Position numbers and translations under genes: made by a program. The notes beneath the pieces were generated by a model, which saw only the letters and a list, made by a program, of their open reading frames with translations, was not told where the DNA came from and ran no database searches. A stretch of 64,000 bases of DNA from Tomocerus qinae (Eukaryota > Arthropoda > Collembola > Entomobryomorpha > Tomoceridae): NCBI GenBank assembly GCA_020055645.1, contig CM034547.1:27776513-27840512 (forward strand), written 5' to 3'. Position 1 is the first letter of the stretch, and every line of letters starts with the position of its first letter. Positions 51,151 through 64,000 of this stretch are shown piece after piece.

Positions 51151-54100
51151 GGATCAAATTGTTAAGGAAAGCAAACCTAATTTCAATTCCTACATTCCCC
51201 CAGAAATCTGTTTCGAGATTTTCCCTTGACTTGGAGCTGGACATTGCTGGTAGCAAATACTAATTAAGGATCCCATATTTACGGTAAACAATTTAGTTTT
51301 AATTAATCTGCCCTGTTTCTTTGAGCGTACACGACAGCAACAAAGAAACAACAGAAGTGTTGAGTAAAGTAATCACATAATTCGATTAATGTAGATATAT
51401 CTTATTCGAGTGTTCAATTATTCTTTGAAACTGTGGTGTGTTGATCTACGTTGTGAGATCATTCAATCTCTTGCCAATTAGTTAATAAATAAATTATCTC
51501 TACTCTGTAATTTCGAACCTATTGAGAGCTTATAATTTAGTGTTTTCTATCATACAAATATCTCATGCACATTCAATCATAATTCTTAAGTAATACGATA
51601 AAAAACCGTTATAAAGTTATCTACAAATGGCATTGTATTGAAATACTACCTAGCAAGCCGTAACGATAAGCTTAATTTAATTTGGTTACAAAATATTATT
51701 TTGGTGTACATCAAAGGAATTGTTAGATTTTGTCAGATTTGGTTATAGGAATGTTATGTGCATAGCATTACAAATTACCACATAACATATGGTTCTTATT
51801 AAACGATTAGGTAATATGTATTTGATATGTATTTGAGATATCGTGTATCATGATGAGTGACAGGGGGAAGTATTTATAGATTGCAGAAAAGATGAAGTAC
51901 TGAAGGTAATTGAAGATGTACTGTATTTATGTTGTGCAAACAATAAACAATTGAAGTTTATTTCCTTCAGTAGCTTGCAAAATCAAAGGAGAATGAAAAC
52001 TAGACAGAGAAGATCTGCTTGTCTAGCTATATGGATAGAATTGTAGTCTTTGAGACATATAGGAATAAATACTTGTGTAAAATTGCTCCGTTGATTCTCA
52101 AAGACTGGTTAACAAAGGGAGAGATGAAAGGATTTTTTCTGAAAACGGGCGTATTTTAGAATAAGGAAGAGAATGGAGAGAACGCAGATCTTATTGAGTA
52201 CAATAGAAAATTGAAAAAAGGATGTTTTTCATTGGTTTTTTAATGTATAGGGAGTGTACGCACAATTGGGACCATAACTTACAGGACATGCCATCACATG
52301 TTCATTTTATCCAGGTTGAAATGTTGCCTACGCACTTGGAGGGATTGGAAAACGAAGGGAAACATGAAACAACACCGCAGAAAGTAAAGGAATCCAATTC
52401 AAGGAATGAATCCAAGAAAATCCCAGCATGGAAAGATAAAGAAGATAAAGCTAAGCCTGGATGATGAAGGACACATTGGGAATATGGAGGGAATGCTTGA
52501 GAAAGTAAAAAAGTCAAAACTATGTCATTCTCTGGTTTGAAATATTGAAAAAACAGGTACAGGATGCTGAATTGAAGGATGGGAGGGTAAGGAGAAACAC
52601 TTTATATTAGGTATTGTCAAGTTTCACTTCTCCCACATACTGGTATTTCAAGAGGAAGTAACGCATTGCATACTTAGTAGGAGGGAACGTGTAGTGTATG
52701 GAGGTATGTGCAAGTAAAACATAATAATAATATATAGATGTTTCTCTGACGAAGACGAAGCGGAACGACCCAGTCAAACTTCAAGTCACAAGAATAAAGA
52801 AAAAAAAAGAAATCCCATAAATCTCATAAAAATCCTGTACATAGTCGCAAGTGCATATAGTTAGAGAAGTGTAATATACCTACGTACAAACATAGAATGT
52901 ACGTAAGTAGACACATTTTGCACAGCTACTGAATCGTATCTGGAGTGGATAGGTATTTTTGGTGCTCCTGTTGTGTGTCTATTGCATCCAATCCACAAAA
53001 CTGTCTATAAAGTAGAAAATGTGCATTTCCAGAGTTGGGCTAGTGGAGTGTGGCCGGAGAAAGTTGATACAATTTCTGAGTGTTATGTTATGTTCTGTTA
53101 TGTATGTTACATTCGGTGGCTAGCACTAAGACTCATCGTTAGACATGCATGTATCTGTAATGGCACGTTATGATATGGAGCGAGTGAATCTCTACTACTC
53201 CTAACTTTTTCACCCACTTTCCTTTTTAGCATACTACAGAGCCAAATCCGCATTGGCATATCCCATGTAAGTATACATTGCACGCCGAAGAATTCTCTCT
53301 CTTTCCATGACAAAAGTGTATCTGTTGTACGTAGACACGGAAAATCATCTGCTCGTAGCTGAACATCTACTTTTCTCACTCACAACTCCAAGCTTCGCTC
53401 AAGCAGGGAACGTAAGCTTTAACGATATCAATGAATCGTGCTGAGAGCTGACAAACAAAATGGGACCATGACTAACCCTTACTTACATTACTGTACAGCA
53501 TTATCCTACACAACAACCGTAGCTAAACAAAACCAACGGAATGAACATCACACTGAAATTCAACGAATACGAAACTGTCTACAAAGTATTTGCACACAAT
53601 ACACCTAAAGCCTATAATGTACTGACTTTAAAAATAGCTAGGCGTACGTACCAAATTGCAGTACTGTGTAAGTAAATTGAAGATATATTATGATACTGTA
53701 GACACTGTTATAGTACTACATACACCTGCGAAATATAATTATAATAAGTATAGGTACCCGCTGTTTAACATAATAAGTGTACATAGGAGATCTACTTATT
53801 TAGTAGACGTGCACGTGAAATGTCTGTGGTTCTTTACATTTACAGCTAGAACATTATCATTGTCGGAGTATTGTGTGTGTATCATACTATAGGTACTAAG
53901 GTACACTTGTACATTAAGATCTGCGAGTGGAGAAAATGAAACAAGTGTATGCCTTACTTTCTCTAGTATACTCTCATACATTGTGTAATGGGATGATGTT
54001 TCCTTGTGTAATGCGATCTAGGCCGGAATCTTGGAAATCAGACTTTATCTATACTACTTACCCTGCATAACGTAATAGCGCATCATTTGTCTATTGAATA

Positions 54101-57100
54101 CAAGCATCCTATGCAGATAGCCACTCCAGTTCAATGAAACGTCTAAGGAAAATAGTTTTTCGAGTGAGTCTTCCGCTACATTTTTTCCAGTCTACTCTAC
54201 AGTTTATACAGTCTATATGCATAATGTAACACAATAGCAAGTTCAGCCAATATGTAAAGTGATGCTGGAGAAAACAAACTTTGGTGAAAGTAAAATGAAG
54301 ATGCTATGTTCAAATATGTGCAGATTTCAATGTAAAGGATGCTACAGTGAAAATGCACTTCAATGCACCATCCAACAACAGCTTTAGCCCTTCTTCTCTC
54401 TTAGCATCTCCTATTAATTTACCACTCGCATTACACAAGACATCTACATGTACATTTTCAGTAGCTCAGAAATAGATACTATACGAGATACTATTAGTCC
54501 AACTTTCATAAATCTAAAATATTATTTCCTCGTTATATACTTTTGAATGGAAAATCTTTGTAGATATCCGACAGTCTAATTACATTTTTATGGCGAAACG
54601 TAGCACACTTATGTAGGTAACGCTAAACCCGACTGAATAGACTTTATACTTAGCTATACTAGAAGTATAAACATATATCTAGAGCAAGTTTCACAATATC
54701 TGTTCATAAAAAGGAATGGTGTTCTCATTTTGTTGTTTCATATTTATTTTAAGCCACAAAAAATACGCCATAATTCCTCTTTCATGGAGAAGTACCAGAA
54801 AATCTTTATTTCGTGGTATGAAATTCGATGATTCACTCCAGAATAGGTACTTTATTAAGTAATTTGAAACCCGTTGATTTTGATTGGTAAAATGAGTCTG
54901 CAATATGGAAATGAATGCTAAATGAAAAAAATAGAATCTGAATAATAATTAATGAAACGCATGTGTGATTTCAAAAGATACTAGCTGAATTCATTGTGTG
55001 ATGGATGGACCTTCAGAATAATTCAGACACCTTGGGATTTCACTCGGGTTGAGTTAATAAATGAAGAATCCACATCTGTATAATATAACAATGATTGTCT
55101 GTGGCTAGAGGAAAGCAGGGCAAATCCGGAATTCGGGTTGGCTTCATATAAAGAGTACGTGTTTGTAAGTAGTTGGTAGTGTGAGTATGTGAAGATATTT
55201 GTCTTGCAACGTGCATGCAGACTGTGGGAAGGAGTGGATGTGTGTCAAGAGTTAAGTGTTGTGCTTCATTGGGAAAAGCAGAGCATTAGATTGCCGGATC
55301 TTGAACCGTTGAAATGAGAATACCTCCAGTGAGAAAAGACAATGCACTATGTTGGTATGATGATAATATGAACTTGCTTTTATGGTGTATAGAAGAACAG
55401 ATAGATAGAATGCGGGAGGGCGGCTGTATGAATGTTGATTGCTGCTTTTTTCGAGAAAGACATTTTCGTTGTGACGGAGGCTTCAGTTGATACAGTCCAC
55501 TATAGACAGAGCCTATAGCGATCAGCTACATGGCATTTAACCTTGCTCTCCCTTGAGAATCCTCTCCATCAAATCTGTGCAAGTCTTCCATACGTATGAG
55601 CCACATTTAGTTGTGCCCATGTCGAGATGATGATGACTCCCGATTCTCTCAGTACATGTATGTGCACTTTCGATTTTTATTACCTCTTGTTTTGTCTACG
55701 GTAGCATATCTTCTCCAAAATGATTGAGTCAACAACAGAAGACGCTGAGCTAATCTCATCTACAAATATTACTGTTTTTATTTAATACCAAAGGTGACCA
55801 TTCTCTATTATTTACTTGTACCCTTCAGTGTCCCAGACACTTTTTATCGCATCGACAACGGTATCACATCCACATATCAAATCTTTGCAGACAACATCGA
55901 GAGCATCCCATTTACTTTCGTCAGCACATTGCATGCCTTCTCATGTTGTTTAAATGATGATCAATCAAAATAAGAAACGTACGTGCAATAAATTCTAAAT
56001 CCTTCTCAATCTGTAATATCAGAATGGAATATTGCTAAAAATAAATCTGTTTTTGTGACTTATTAAATCACTTCATAATGATAATCCAATATTTCCCCCT
56101 AAACTATCCGCATGTCGGTGTCAGACTATTGTCATCCTAAAATGTACAAAATACTGTACGTTACAATGAGAGTCCCGTCCGGATTATTGGGATTAATTTC
56201 ATTTTCTAGAAATGTACTATTGATATTTCGTCTGGGAGTAAATGTTTCATGGATTTTATTTCTGTACTTCACAACATAATCATGTAAATGTGTTATTTGG
56301 ACTTTCCACAGGATTACCATTGTTAGGAACCCTTTTCAAAAATAAAGAACCCAGCGGGTATTGTTGGTAAGCAATTATTATTATTATATAACTTCCCATG
56401 TATAAGCCATTTGAGCAAGATCGATTTCATTTCTAAACAGTACACGCTTTATAGTACCTACGTTATTATGCAAATAGTAATTACATTAATCTACATACAT
56501 ATGTTATGTAGCAAGAGTTATATAACCAATTATTTTTTATGTAAGATTAAACAATGATATAATTAGAATGAAATTGCAGTGATATTATTGATGTTATGGG
56601 TATCATTTTTGCAGTCAGTAAATATTCTATCAGTCAATTTGTTTGCAGTGATCAAACAATAGATATTGCTGCAGATATTATTTATATTTGAAGAGGGTAT
56701 GGAGTATAGATGAATTTTGGATGCGTAGTAAAACATTAGAGGGCTGGAGAAAGCGAGACGCAATTAGAAGCCTACTTAATGCAGCGGAGTGCTTTGATTG
56801 TGTACAGAAGAAAAGAGACTATAAATATAGAGATCATAAGGATAATAGAAATCGCAGCGGGGAGAGGGAATTGTGGAGTAAAAACAAGTCAAGTAGACTA
56901 TGAAAAATCTAAAAAGAAAGTCATAATACCTGTCTAAGCGTGTGTGGAGAGTGGGGGGAGCGGAAATAAATATATATTAAGTTATGTTGAGTATAGGGAG
57001 TAAACGTGGAGTGCGTCACTGTGAGATCCGCAACTTTAACTGGGAACACATTGGGCCAAGTCGTAAAAAGTGATGACTTGAACGAGACAGCGAGCAGGTA

Positions 57101-58573
57101 GACTATATTTTAAGCAACTTGTTCTCCTCCTCTGTCCTTTCGGATCTCCTACCTATTTACTGTCGTCACAAGGCTTTCTCCACATAGCCGAGCCCCGTTC
57201 ACAACTCTCATCGCAGACGAGGGAGAGAAAACCGCAGAATTGTGTGTACTTCCCATAACTGCCACTGAGCACAGAGAAAAACATATCTAGGTACTTACTC
57301 ACATTTCCCTATACCTATATATACACGCGCGTATAATCTGGTGAAAGTCCAACCCTTGCTCACTCACTCACATTCACATCCTCTATTTTTCCGTCGTCAT
57401 AACTGACCCACAAAAAACTATCAAAATTGGATTCCGGCCGCAAGTTGGTCCGGTTCACATCCCGGCAGTTACACTACGCTCTATTTCCTATAATATTATG
57501 ACACATTGAGAGCAAAGGTACATTTCTCCTTTCCACACATACACACACTTACCAAAATATGGCTGCCTACTTATACATATGTACATGTACCTGTTAGGAC
57601 TAATATATGACCATGCACGTTACACTTACACACACAAATGTAGGTCTCTGCCATATACTTATTTTCTTGAGTGTTTAAAGACAGCTGCTCTCCCTTAATG
57701 TAACATTATTAAAGATTTCTTTGGGAATCGCATAATGCACTTCATCATCAAACCAATGCACAGGGAGAGTACTAAAACTGAACAAAGCCCTCAACGCTAA
57801 TGTAATGTCCTCCTCCTCCCGACCTTTCTCTGCTCTGTTAAAGCTCTATAAATTGTGGAAAGTGATTTGAAGAGAAATAAAACGTCTGCACTTGGCTTTC
57901 ACTCGACCTTACTACTATTTAGTATTTGGTTAGCAGTCGTAAAATGGAGTCTTCTGGAGAAATGGACTGTCATTTGACTTGTTCAATATATTCGTCTCTG
58001 TCAAATCAAATCAAGGTAATCTGGCTCATCGTCCATAGCAAAAAATAATACGACTTTCTTCGAATCTAAAATAAATTGAACATAGCTGGAATATTTTATG
58101 TTAGACTAAATAGATTGTGGATAGTGTAGCTATAAGAGAGATAAGTTTCGAGGAGGTGAAAAGTTTAAGTAGCTAAGTAATACGATATGCGTATTGAGAG
58201 AAAGTAGATAAAAGTTGAAGTTTGGGTAGGATTCGTCACTGTCGAGGATGTCCATCGAAGCAGCAAACAAACCATCGGACAGTCTGCAGTGAATTGACTT
58301 GGTGTGACTGGCGAAGACTGGACAGAGTGAGAGGAAGGAAGGAGGGCGGATGGAAAAAATGGTATTACATTACAATTCGCTCAAAAAGCAGAATTCTAAT
58401 CTTTATGACAACATAGAGGAAGAGTGTTGGTCGCGGATATAAAAGCAATAAATCAGCCTCAGTTTTCTATGGATTTCGGATCTTATTTCTCCCGGGATTC
58501 TTTCTAAGTTTGGATAGTCCAGTTAGTTTTGGTGGGTGAAGGTACGTCTATCTGTGATGTACATAAGTTGTGG

Positions 58574-58620
58574 GTTGACTTGACTGACTGAAGTTGAGTT
58601 GACTTGACTTGAGTTGACTC
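58574..58620 (+). repeat. Degenerate TTGACT/GAGTTGACT repeat
   Basis: The stretch is built from TTGACT, TGACTGA and GAGTTGACT units in irregular order. Similar TTGACT-rich patches occur at the very start of the window and near 39.55-39.6 kb. Confidence 0.65.
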
Positions 58621-59891
58621 TCGTCTTGTCCAACTTTAACTCTTTCTCTCTTATTCTCACAAGGTTTGGGCAGGGCGTGAGATCACATAAGGGAGTTCAC
58701 CGAATCTTGCCTCAGCACGTTTGTCACCCGCTCAATTTATGGCACACCGACTAAATTCACAAGAGAAAGCGCATCGATGAAACGACCTACCTTCCTATAT
58801 AGTAAAAAAACGTCTTACCTTGTAGTCGAGTAGACACACATTTACTATAAGTTCATCGTCTCCCGGGAGGAAGATCTCTTGGTCAGAAGTAAAACTAGAG
58901 AGTCTGGCAGGACACAGCTGACTAATATCCTAATCCTTATTCCTCCTTCCTCTTTGTAGACTGTCACAGACATGACGTTAGCCACTGACCTAAGAATTCC
59001 AACTTAGTGAATAACCAAACGCTTGATTTGGATTAACTATAGATAGGAGGACGTGCATACAAATAATACTATTCAGCAGGAGTCAACCTATATCTAATTC
59101 GACGAGGAAAAGGCCATCCACTACAATGGAATGGGAGTCATAAGGAAAAAAGGATACTATAAAACTATAATCGAACACTTGGACATATGCAACGTTTCTA
59201 CAATTTGGCCAAAACTCGGTTACATTACTCTTACGACCCTATAGAGGGTAATATACAGAGGTCGTGTGTATATACACACAGTCATTAACTGCGTAGTAGT
59301 TATATAGTATGTAGTTGAGGGTGAGTGTTTCCACATGCATAACTCTATGAGTAGTTCTGTAGTATGTACTTGTACAGACAGTCAAGTGGAATGGTGTGGA
59401 TTAGATTTTTGTTCTAGTCGTGCCGCTCGCTTTCCCCGGCCCCGTCTGCAGCAAAGATATTCCATTTTAACTAACTTGAACAACAGTGGACATTGAAAGA
59501 GTCGTAAATGTCGTAATGAATCTATTAGGCAGAGAGAAAGGCCCGGATGAAAATCTACATAAACTCTATAGTGTGTTTTGATGGGCTATCAACTCAAGTG
59601 TATGAGCACTAAGAGAACTACATTTCCCTAACATATACCTACATCTCTACATCAGAAATGTATTACAGTATTTATATCTGTCCTACTGTACATATATAGA
59701 ATCCTACTTATTCTCTGTACATACATAATATTTATTTATGTATTACTCATGCGACTGGATGAAATAGGCAAAGTAGCGATACACGACACAACAAACAGTA
59801 CAAGTACTCATTCTGCGACTCTATCTGTATTCTACACTGCACATTATCCTCCTTCTATGTGTGTTTACAGACAATCTCTACTTTAACTTTG

Positions 59892-59905
59892 CTCTCTCTC
59901 TCTCT
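59892..59905 (+). repeat. CT dinucleotide microsatellite
   Basis: Seven CT units between GCTTTGC-like and TGATTCC flanks in the downstream intergenic region. Confidence 0.9.
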
Positions 59906-62900
59906 TGATTCCATCTATTTATGTAGGTACGTACATACGTTCAGACTACTCTAATACTATAATGTACCATTCCCTTGTCAAATGCAGAGTAATGAATACT
60001 TGTGTATTTTTCTCAATGTGCACAATACACATTGTCGTATACACTATAGTTAAGAAATGTATCTACTTATACCCTGAATTTTACAGTTCTCATCTTTATC
60101 TTGAAGTAAAAGTTGAAAATGGGACGATGATGCTTTAGTTAGGAGGGAAGAAAGAAAAGGCTTTTCTACTTTCACTACAATACACAACTGTTAGCAAGTG
60201 GAGAAAGTACCCAGCTGAATGCAGTATGGTTGTGATCTCTCATGTTTTTATATGAGATGCACGTAGCCCCGTATTTTCTGAAACGAATACCAGTCACTCA
60301 GTAGAGAAGCTATATAAGTAAATACTACGAATGTAGATCATTCAGTCCTTTATAGCTATCGGTAGTATGTAGCAGCTTAATTTAATATTCAGGCCATTAG
60401 ATTCTATGGGCCACTCCTGTGTGCTCGCAACTTTTCTCCACGAGTAAATATTTTGGTTTAATTTTTACTATATCTAGCAGATAGTAACTCAATTATTCAA
60501 TTGAGATAACGGACTGATTTGAGCGGCAAAAAAGCTGGCAGGTTTTCAAAGAGATGAAGGGAGATGTGATGGTCTGGGAATGGAATGAAAAATAGTTCGG
60601 GTGAAAACTCTTAGACTTTCCCTGCTGCATGGTTACTTACATTGACATCACACCGAATGAAACCAGAGCGTTCACCATTCGGAACTCGTCTATTGAGTTG
60701 TATACTACTGTTTGGAGAATTCTCAACCATTGCTAACTAAGCAAACGAAATCCAAGTAAAAAACTCCACACTCCTCCTTATAATACTTACTTACTTACAC
60801 AGTATTGTACCATTATGGAACTCACCTATAAAAAACGAAGATGTCTTTTATACTTCCATGCATCTGTGTAATCGTAACTATACTACAGATACTAAATAAA
60901 TATATGTCTGAGTCTGTACACACTACCATCTCATCTCCATTTCGTTTCGCTTAGTCCGGCTGAATCCATGGAACTCTTTTCTTCCCGATTGCGTTAACCA
61001 TAACAAAAGTAACATCGCCGTCCGACTCTTCACTTGGTTTTTCTTCGAATACATGCATTCATCCATAATGGTAAAGTTTCTTTTTTCCTTTTTTACGTGT
61101 ACTGACAGAGTTCTGTTCTGACGTTACGCAAGGGTAGAGTCCAGACACAGTCACAGAGATATGCCTAAGCTAAGACGACCATACCACCACAGAGCAAGTA
61201 CTACTACACTTACTTAACTCTTCTTTTCAACGTTGTGCAGCGGAATGGCATTCTGCAGCCTAAGCATACACATACGAATACTAAGTAATTCACCATATAT
61301 CCATAAATGGCGATATATAGGAAACATAAGTAGCCTTGCATTACAATAGATACAAGATACCTAAACATAACGGAAGAAAAGAAAATGCAAGAGCGATTCC
61401 TTAAAAGACTCTTTGGTCCCTTGTCTCAGTTGTCTGCTTGCTCCTGTATTTATGGGTTTTATGTGGCCAGGCTAGAAATTTACACGGAGACACGACTCCA
61501 GTCCACAGAGACAAAAGGGGAAACTCCTTTCTTCAATCTCCCTATAAACTTTTGACTGCTTCTTATTTTAGTTTGAATCCTGAATGAAAGGGTTCCATCT
61601 GAAGAGGGATGAATCTTTCCACCACTTTTGTCTTTTTTAAGTCCTGTAGATAAGAGTTGGGGCGACGGAACGGAACTTGAATACAGACAACAATTCCACC
61701 TACCTATAACTTATTGTCACCCAACTTTTTACAAAGAATCTATTGTAACCTATATGTCCCAATCTACAAATGGGGAAACGAAGGTGTCTAGCCTACAGAG
61801 AACTTTACACTAATACTAAATACTTACAAACTACCTATGCAGACTCTGCAAGTGTCACGCTACACTACTTATTCTACATTCCGAGAAAGATCTCGACGTG
61901 CTCACCACAAATGCCTTCATAATATAAGTACATATTTGACACTCGATTCCTTCCTCTTGTCTACACGGATGCATACGGAAATAATGACAGGGATCCCACG
62001 TTTTGAGTCACACTCTTGAATTTCAAGATCGAGACTTAAGCCCCGTTCTGCTTCTCCTGACAGTAATAAAGAGTAAAGACAGTAGTATTACTTATGCGAA
62101 AGACGAGAAATATGCAAATAAATGCAAAGGCACCTTCAAAGATCATATGCGAGTCATATCTGCATCTCATTTCTATATAGTAAAACACACGTTGGAGAAA
62201 GAGGCTTAATTTCATTACCCAACTTGGACGAAACCGGAGACTTACTTACCTTAGTAGATAGCTAGGTATTTTTAAGTTCTCAGGTTTACCCAGTTTACGT
62301 TTGGCGACACCGCACCCATGAGCCCAGCATGAATATCATAGCCATAAAAATTTCCTTTTCCCCCATAAAAAGCAAAACTTGCCAATGTGTAGCGAAGAAA
62401 ACAAGACGGGTTAAAATTCCTCTTTTTATACAGTTATTAGCATTACGTCCCACAGCTTTTAAAGTATTTATGGATGAAAGGAGAAAGTGGAGTGAAAGTA
62501 CAGACGCAATTTCTCGACAGCACCACTCCCCTATAAATTATATCAACTCAGTTGAAAATAAAAAGACAGCTGAGTCTCATGTCACAGTTTTGTTTGTTTT
62601 TCAACAAAATGAAATGTTTTTCGAAGAGAAAGTATATTAGACATAGGAGAGAGAAGTAGACAGAGTGAGAGAGACTAGGGACGGAGGAGCTACTTACACT
62701 ACATGGCAAAATAACGACAGTACATAATAGAAGAGAGCAGGGAGGAAGACAAATGAAAGTAGAGCACTTGACAATGTAACAGGACAGGACGTTCGCTGCC
62801 GAAGGTTGCGAGTAAAGGAACAGGAACACAATAAGAAACGCCAGTAGAAAGAATAAAATAGTGCATGTCGTGTCCTTACTACTCACTACCTATACATATC

Positions 62901-64000
62901 CCTAAACTTATATATTTTATCTTATTATATAATGCCCAGTATGTGTTTATAGTAAATTCCATTGCCTGTGTACTGTGACTGTGAGCACATTTCTAATGTC
63001 TTACGTGAGTTGTCTATCAACTTTGTTTCCTATGGCGAGGAGACGATTTCGAGAAAAGACTTGTTCACGGTGAAACGGACACGGAAATGGTCTTTTTTGT
63101 TGACCTTACATCTTGGAAAGAGAGAAGGGAGAGTTTTACTTTCAGAATACATACGACTGCACTGACTGAGTGAGATACGGAGCGGAGGCAACTAGGTATA
63201 AACTAGCTTGTCACTGCTCACCATGTGTACTGCTAAGACTACTATCTATACTGCCTCACTCCTGGAGTACGTAACAGTAGATACTACTACATAAATATAC
63301 GAGTACATAAGAAGAATTCAAGTAGAGAATCCGTGGTTTGTATTTTATATGGTGGTGGTGGGCTACGGTGTGTGGCTTGGTGTCGATGGCTCGGCTGGCA
63401 ATGGACTGGCTACTTTACCAAGCAATGCCCAAGCTAACAATAAGCTGGAACTTAAGCTAACTGCTAACCCCACCAAGTCCCTCAATAACTTTTCGCGGAG
63501 TTTCCGTTATAAATCCATTGGAGCTGTCAATAGACAGTAGAGCGCTAAGGCTGCTCTAGACTGGTCTCCTCCACTGAAATTCAGCTCTAGACACATAAGT
63601 CTTTCGGCCATAGTAAGCCATGACAAGCCTACATAGCTTGGATATGATCACAATGAACTTTCTCTACAATGAAATCACAATGCAAGTCGACGTTGGGAAA
63701 TTGCAACTTTTCACAATTTAATACGACTACGACACATACAACAAATCAGTAAATAATGCCGAGCAAGCAGTGCCCTGTCTGTTTATCTGTAAACATTGTG
63801 TATAGGTAAGGTATCTGTACTACATAAAATTAAATGTAGGCTAGTAGGCTTCCTTTTCTTCGGTGCGTTAACTTAATGTCCCACTCCCTTCACTTTGGAT
63901 TCAATCGCTCAATCTCAAACTTCAGTTTTCTCCGGGTCACCAAACTCTCAATCAATCCTCCTCCCATCAGTACCAGTAAGTCTTTTTTGGAATCCTGTCT

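Larger units (their letters stand above)
47701..64000. other. Intergenic region without a recognisable gene
   Basis: About 16 kb of AT-rich DNA. Open frames are short (at most 112 codons), lack known motifs and often overlap on opposite strands, as expected by chance. Notable non-coding structure is the stem-loop cluster at 51030-51150, a TTGACT-type degenerate repeat at 58574-58620 and a CT dinucleotide run at 59892-59905. A frame starting at ATG 63349 is slightly GC-richer than its surroundings but matches nothing I know. Confidence 0.55.

Noticed and set aside
30752-51664. The 12-mer GCAAGCCGTAAC shared between the left flank of the composite element (30752) and 51653
   Set aside because: The similarity does not extend beyond the 12-mer, and chance sharing of 12-mers is expected within 64 kb.
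57440-57470. GGTTCACATCC, similar to a tRNA B box
   Set aside because: There is no matching A box at the right distance, no acceptor-stem complementarity and no anticodon arm, so it is not a tRNA gene.
62548-62886. A 112-codon minus-strand frame with a hydrophobic N-terminus and several cysteines, resembling a small secreted protein
   Set aside because: The plus strand here is purine-rich, so the complement automatically encodes Leu/Phe/Ser/Cys-rich hydrophobic sequence. A 103-codon frame on the other strand overlaps it, and no family pattern is visible.
63349-63540. A 63-codon frame starting MVVVGYGVWLG, slightly GC-rich
   Set aside because: There is no family similarity and no clear splice sites around it. 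The opposite strand is equally open in part, so coding cannot be supported.

Overview
This is eukaryotic DNA, AT-rich and intron-rich, most likely from an arthropod. The evidence is one spliced immunoglobulin-superfamily gene with GT-AG introns of 0.26 to 19.8 kb. Its protein has the two-Ig architecture and diagnostic motifs of the Dpr (defective proboscis extension response) family of neuronal surface receptors. No bacterial operons, rRNA or tRNA genes, or CRISPR arrays were seen. I cannot name the order or species. Short motifs such as TAGGTAC and GGAGAAAG recur far above chance and are probably a signature of the lineage.

Layout. Positions 1-5510 hold no recognisable gene. A first coding exon (5605-5680, with 5' UTR probably from 5511) encodes a signal peptide. 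Intron 1 is 19.8 kb. Exon 2 (25489-26000) encodes a long Ser/Thr/His-rich linker and the first strands of Ig1. Intron 2 is 15.4 kb and carries the only clear mobile-element-like locus (30767-32097): short inverted termini, a 40-bp minisatellite and a tandemly duplicated ~460-bp module with GGAC arrays. Exons 3-7 are clustered in 3.3 kb (41370-44705). They encode the rest of Ig1, all of Ig2 and a hydrophobic C-terminus. The seven coding exons join in phase to 1266 nt, which is 421 residues plus a stop codon.

The last 19.3 kb (44706-64000) has no gene I can recognise. It contains possible polyadenylation signals near 47.3-47.7 kb, a possible isolated exon at 45618-45761, a cluster of stem-loops near 51.0-51.15 kb and simple repeats. 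Most open frames there look like chance frames.

The best leads for something undescribed are: (1) the dispersed GGAGAAAG/CTTTCTCC octamer, about 30 copies counted by eye against one or two expected; (2) the composite inverted-terminus element in intron 2, whose minisatellite seems to derive from its own internal motif; (3) a few short, protein-like open frames inside the big introns. I did not find convincing evidence of a wholly new multi-gene system.
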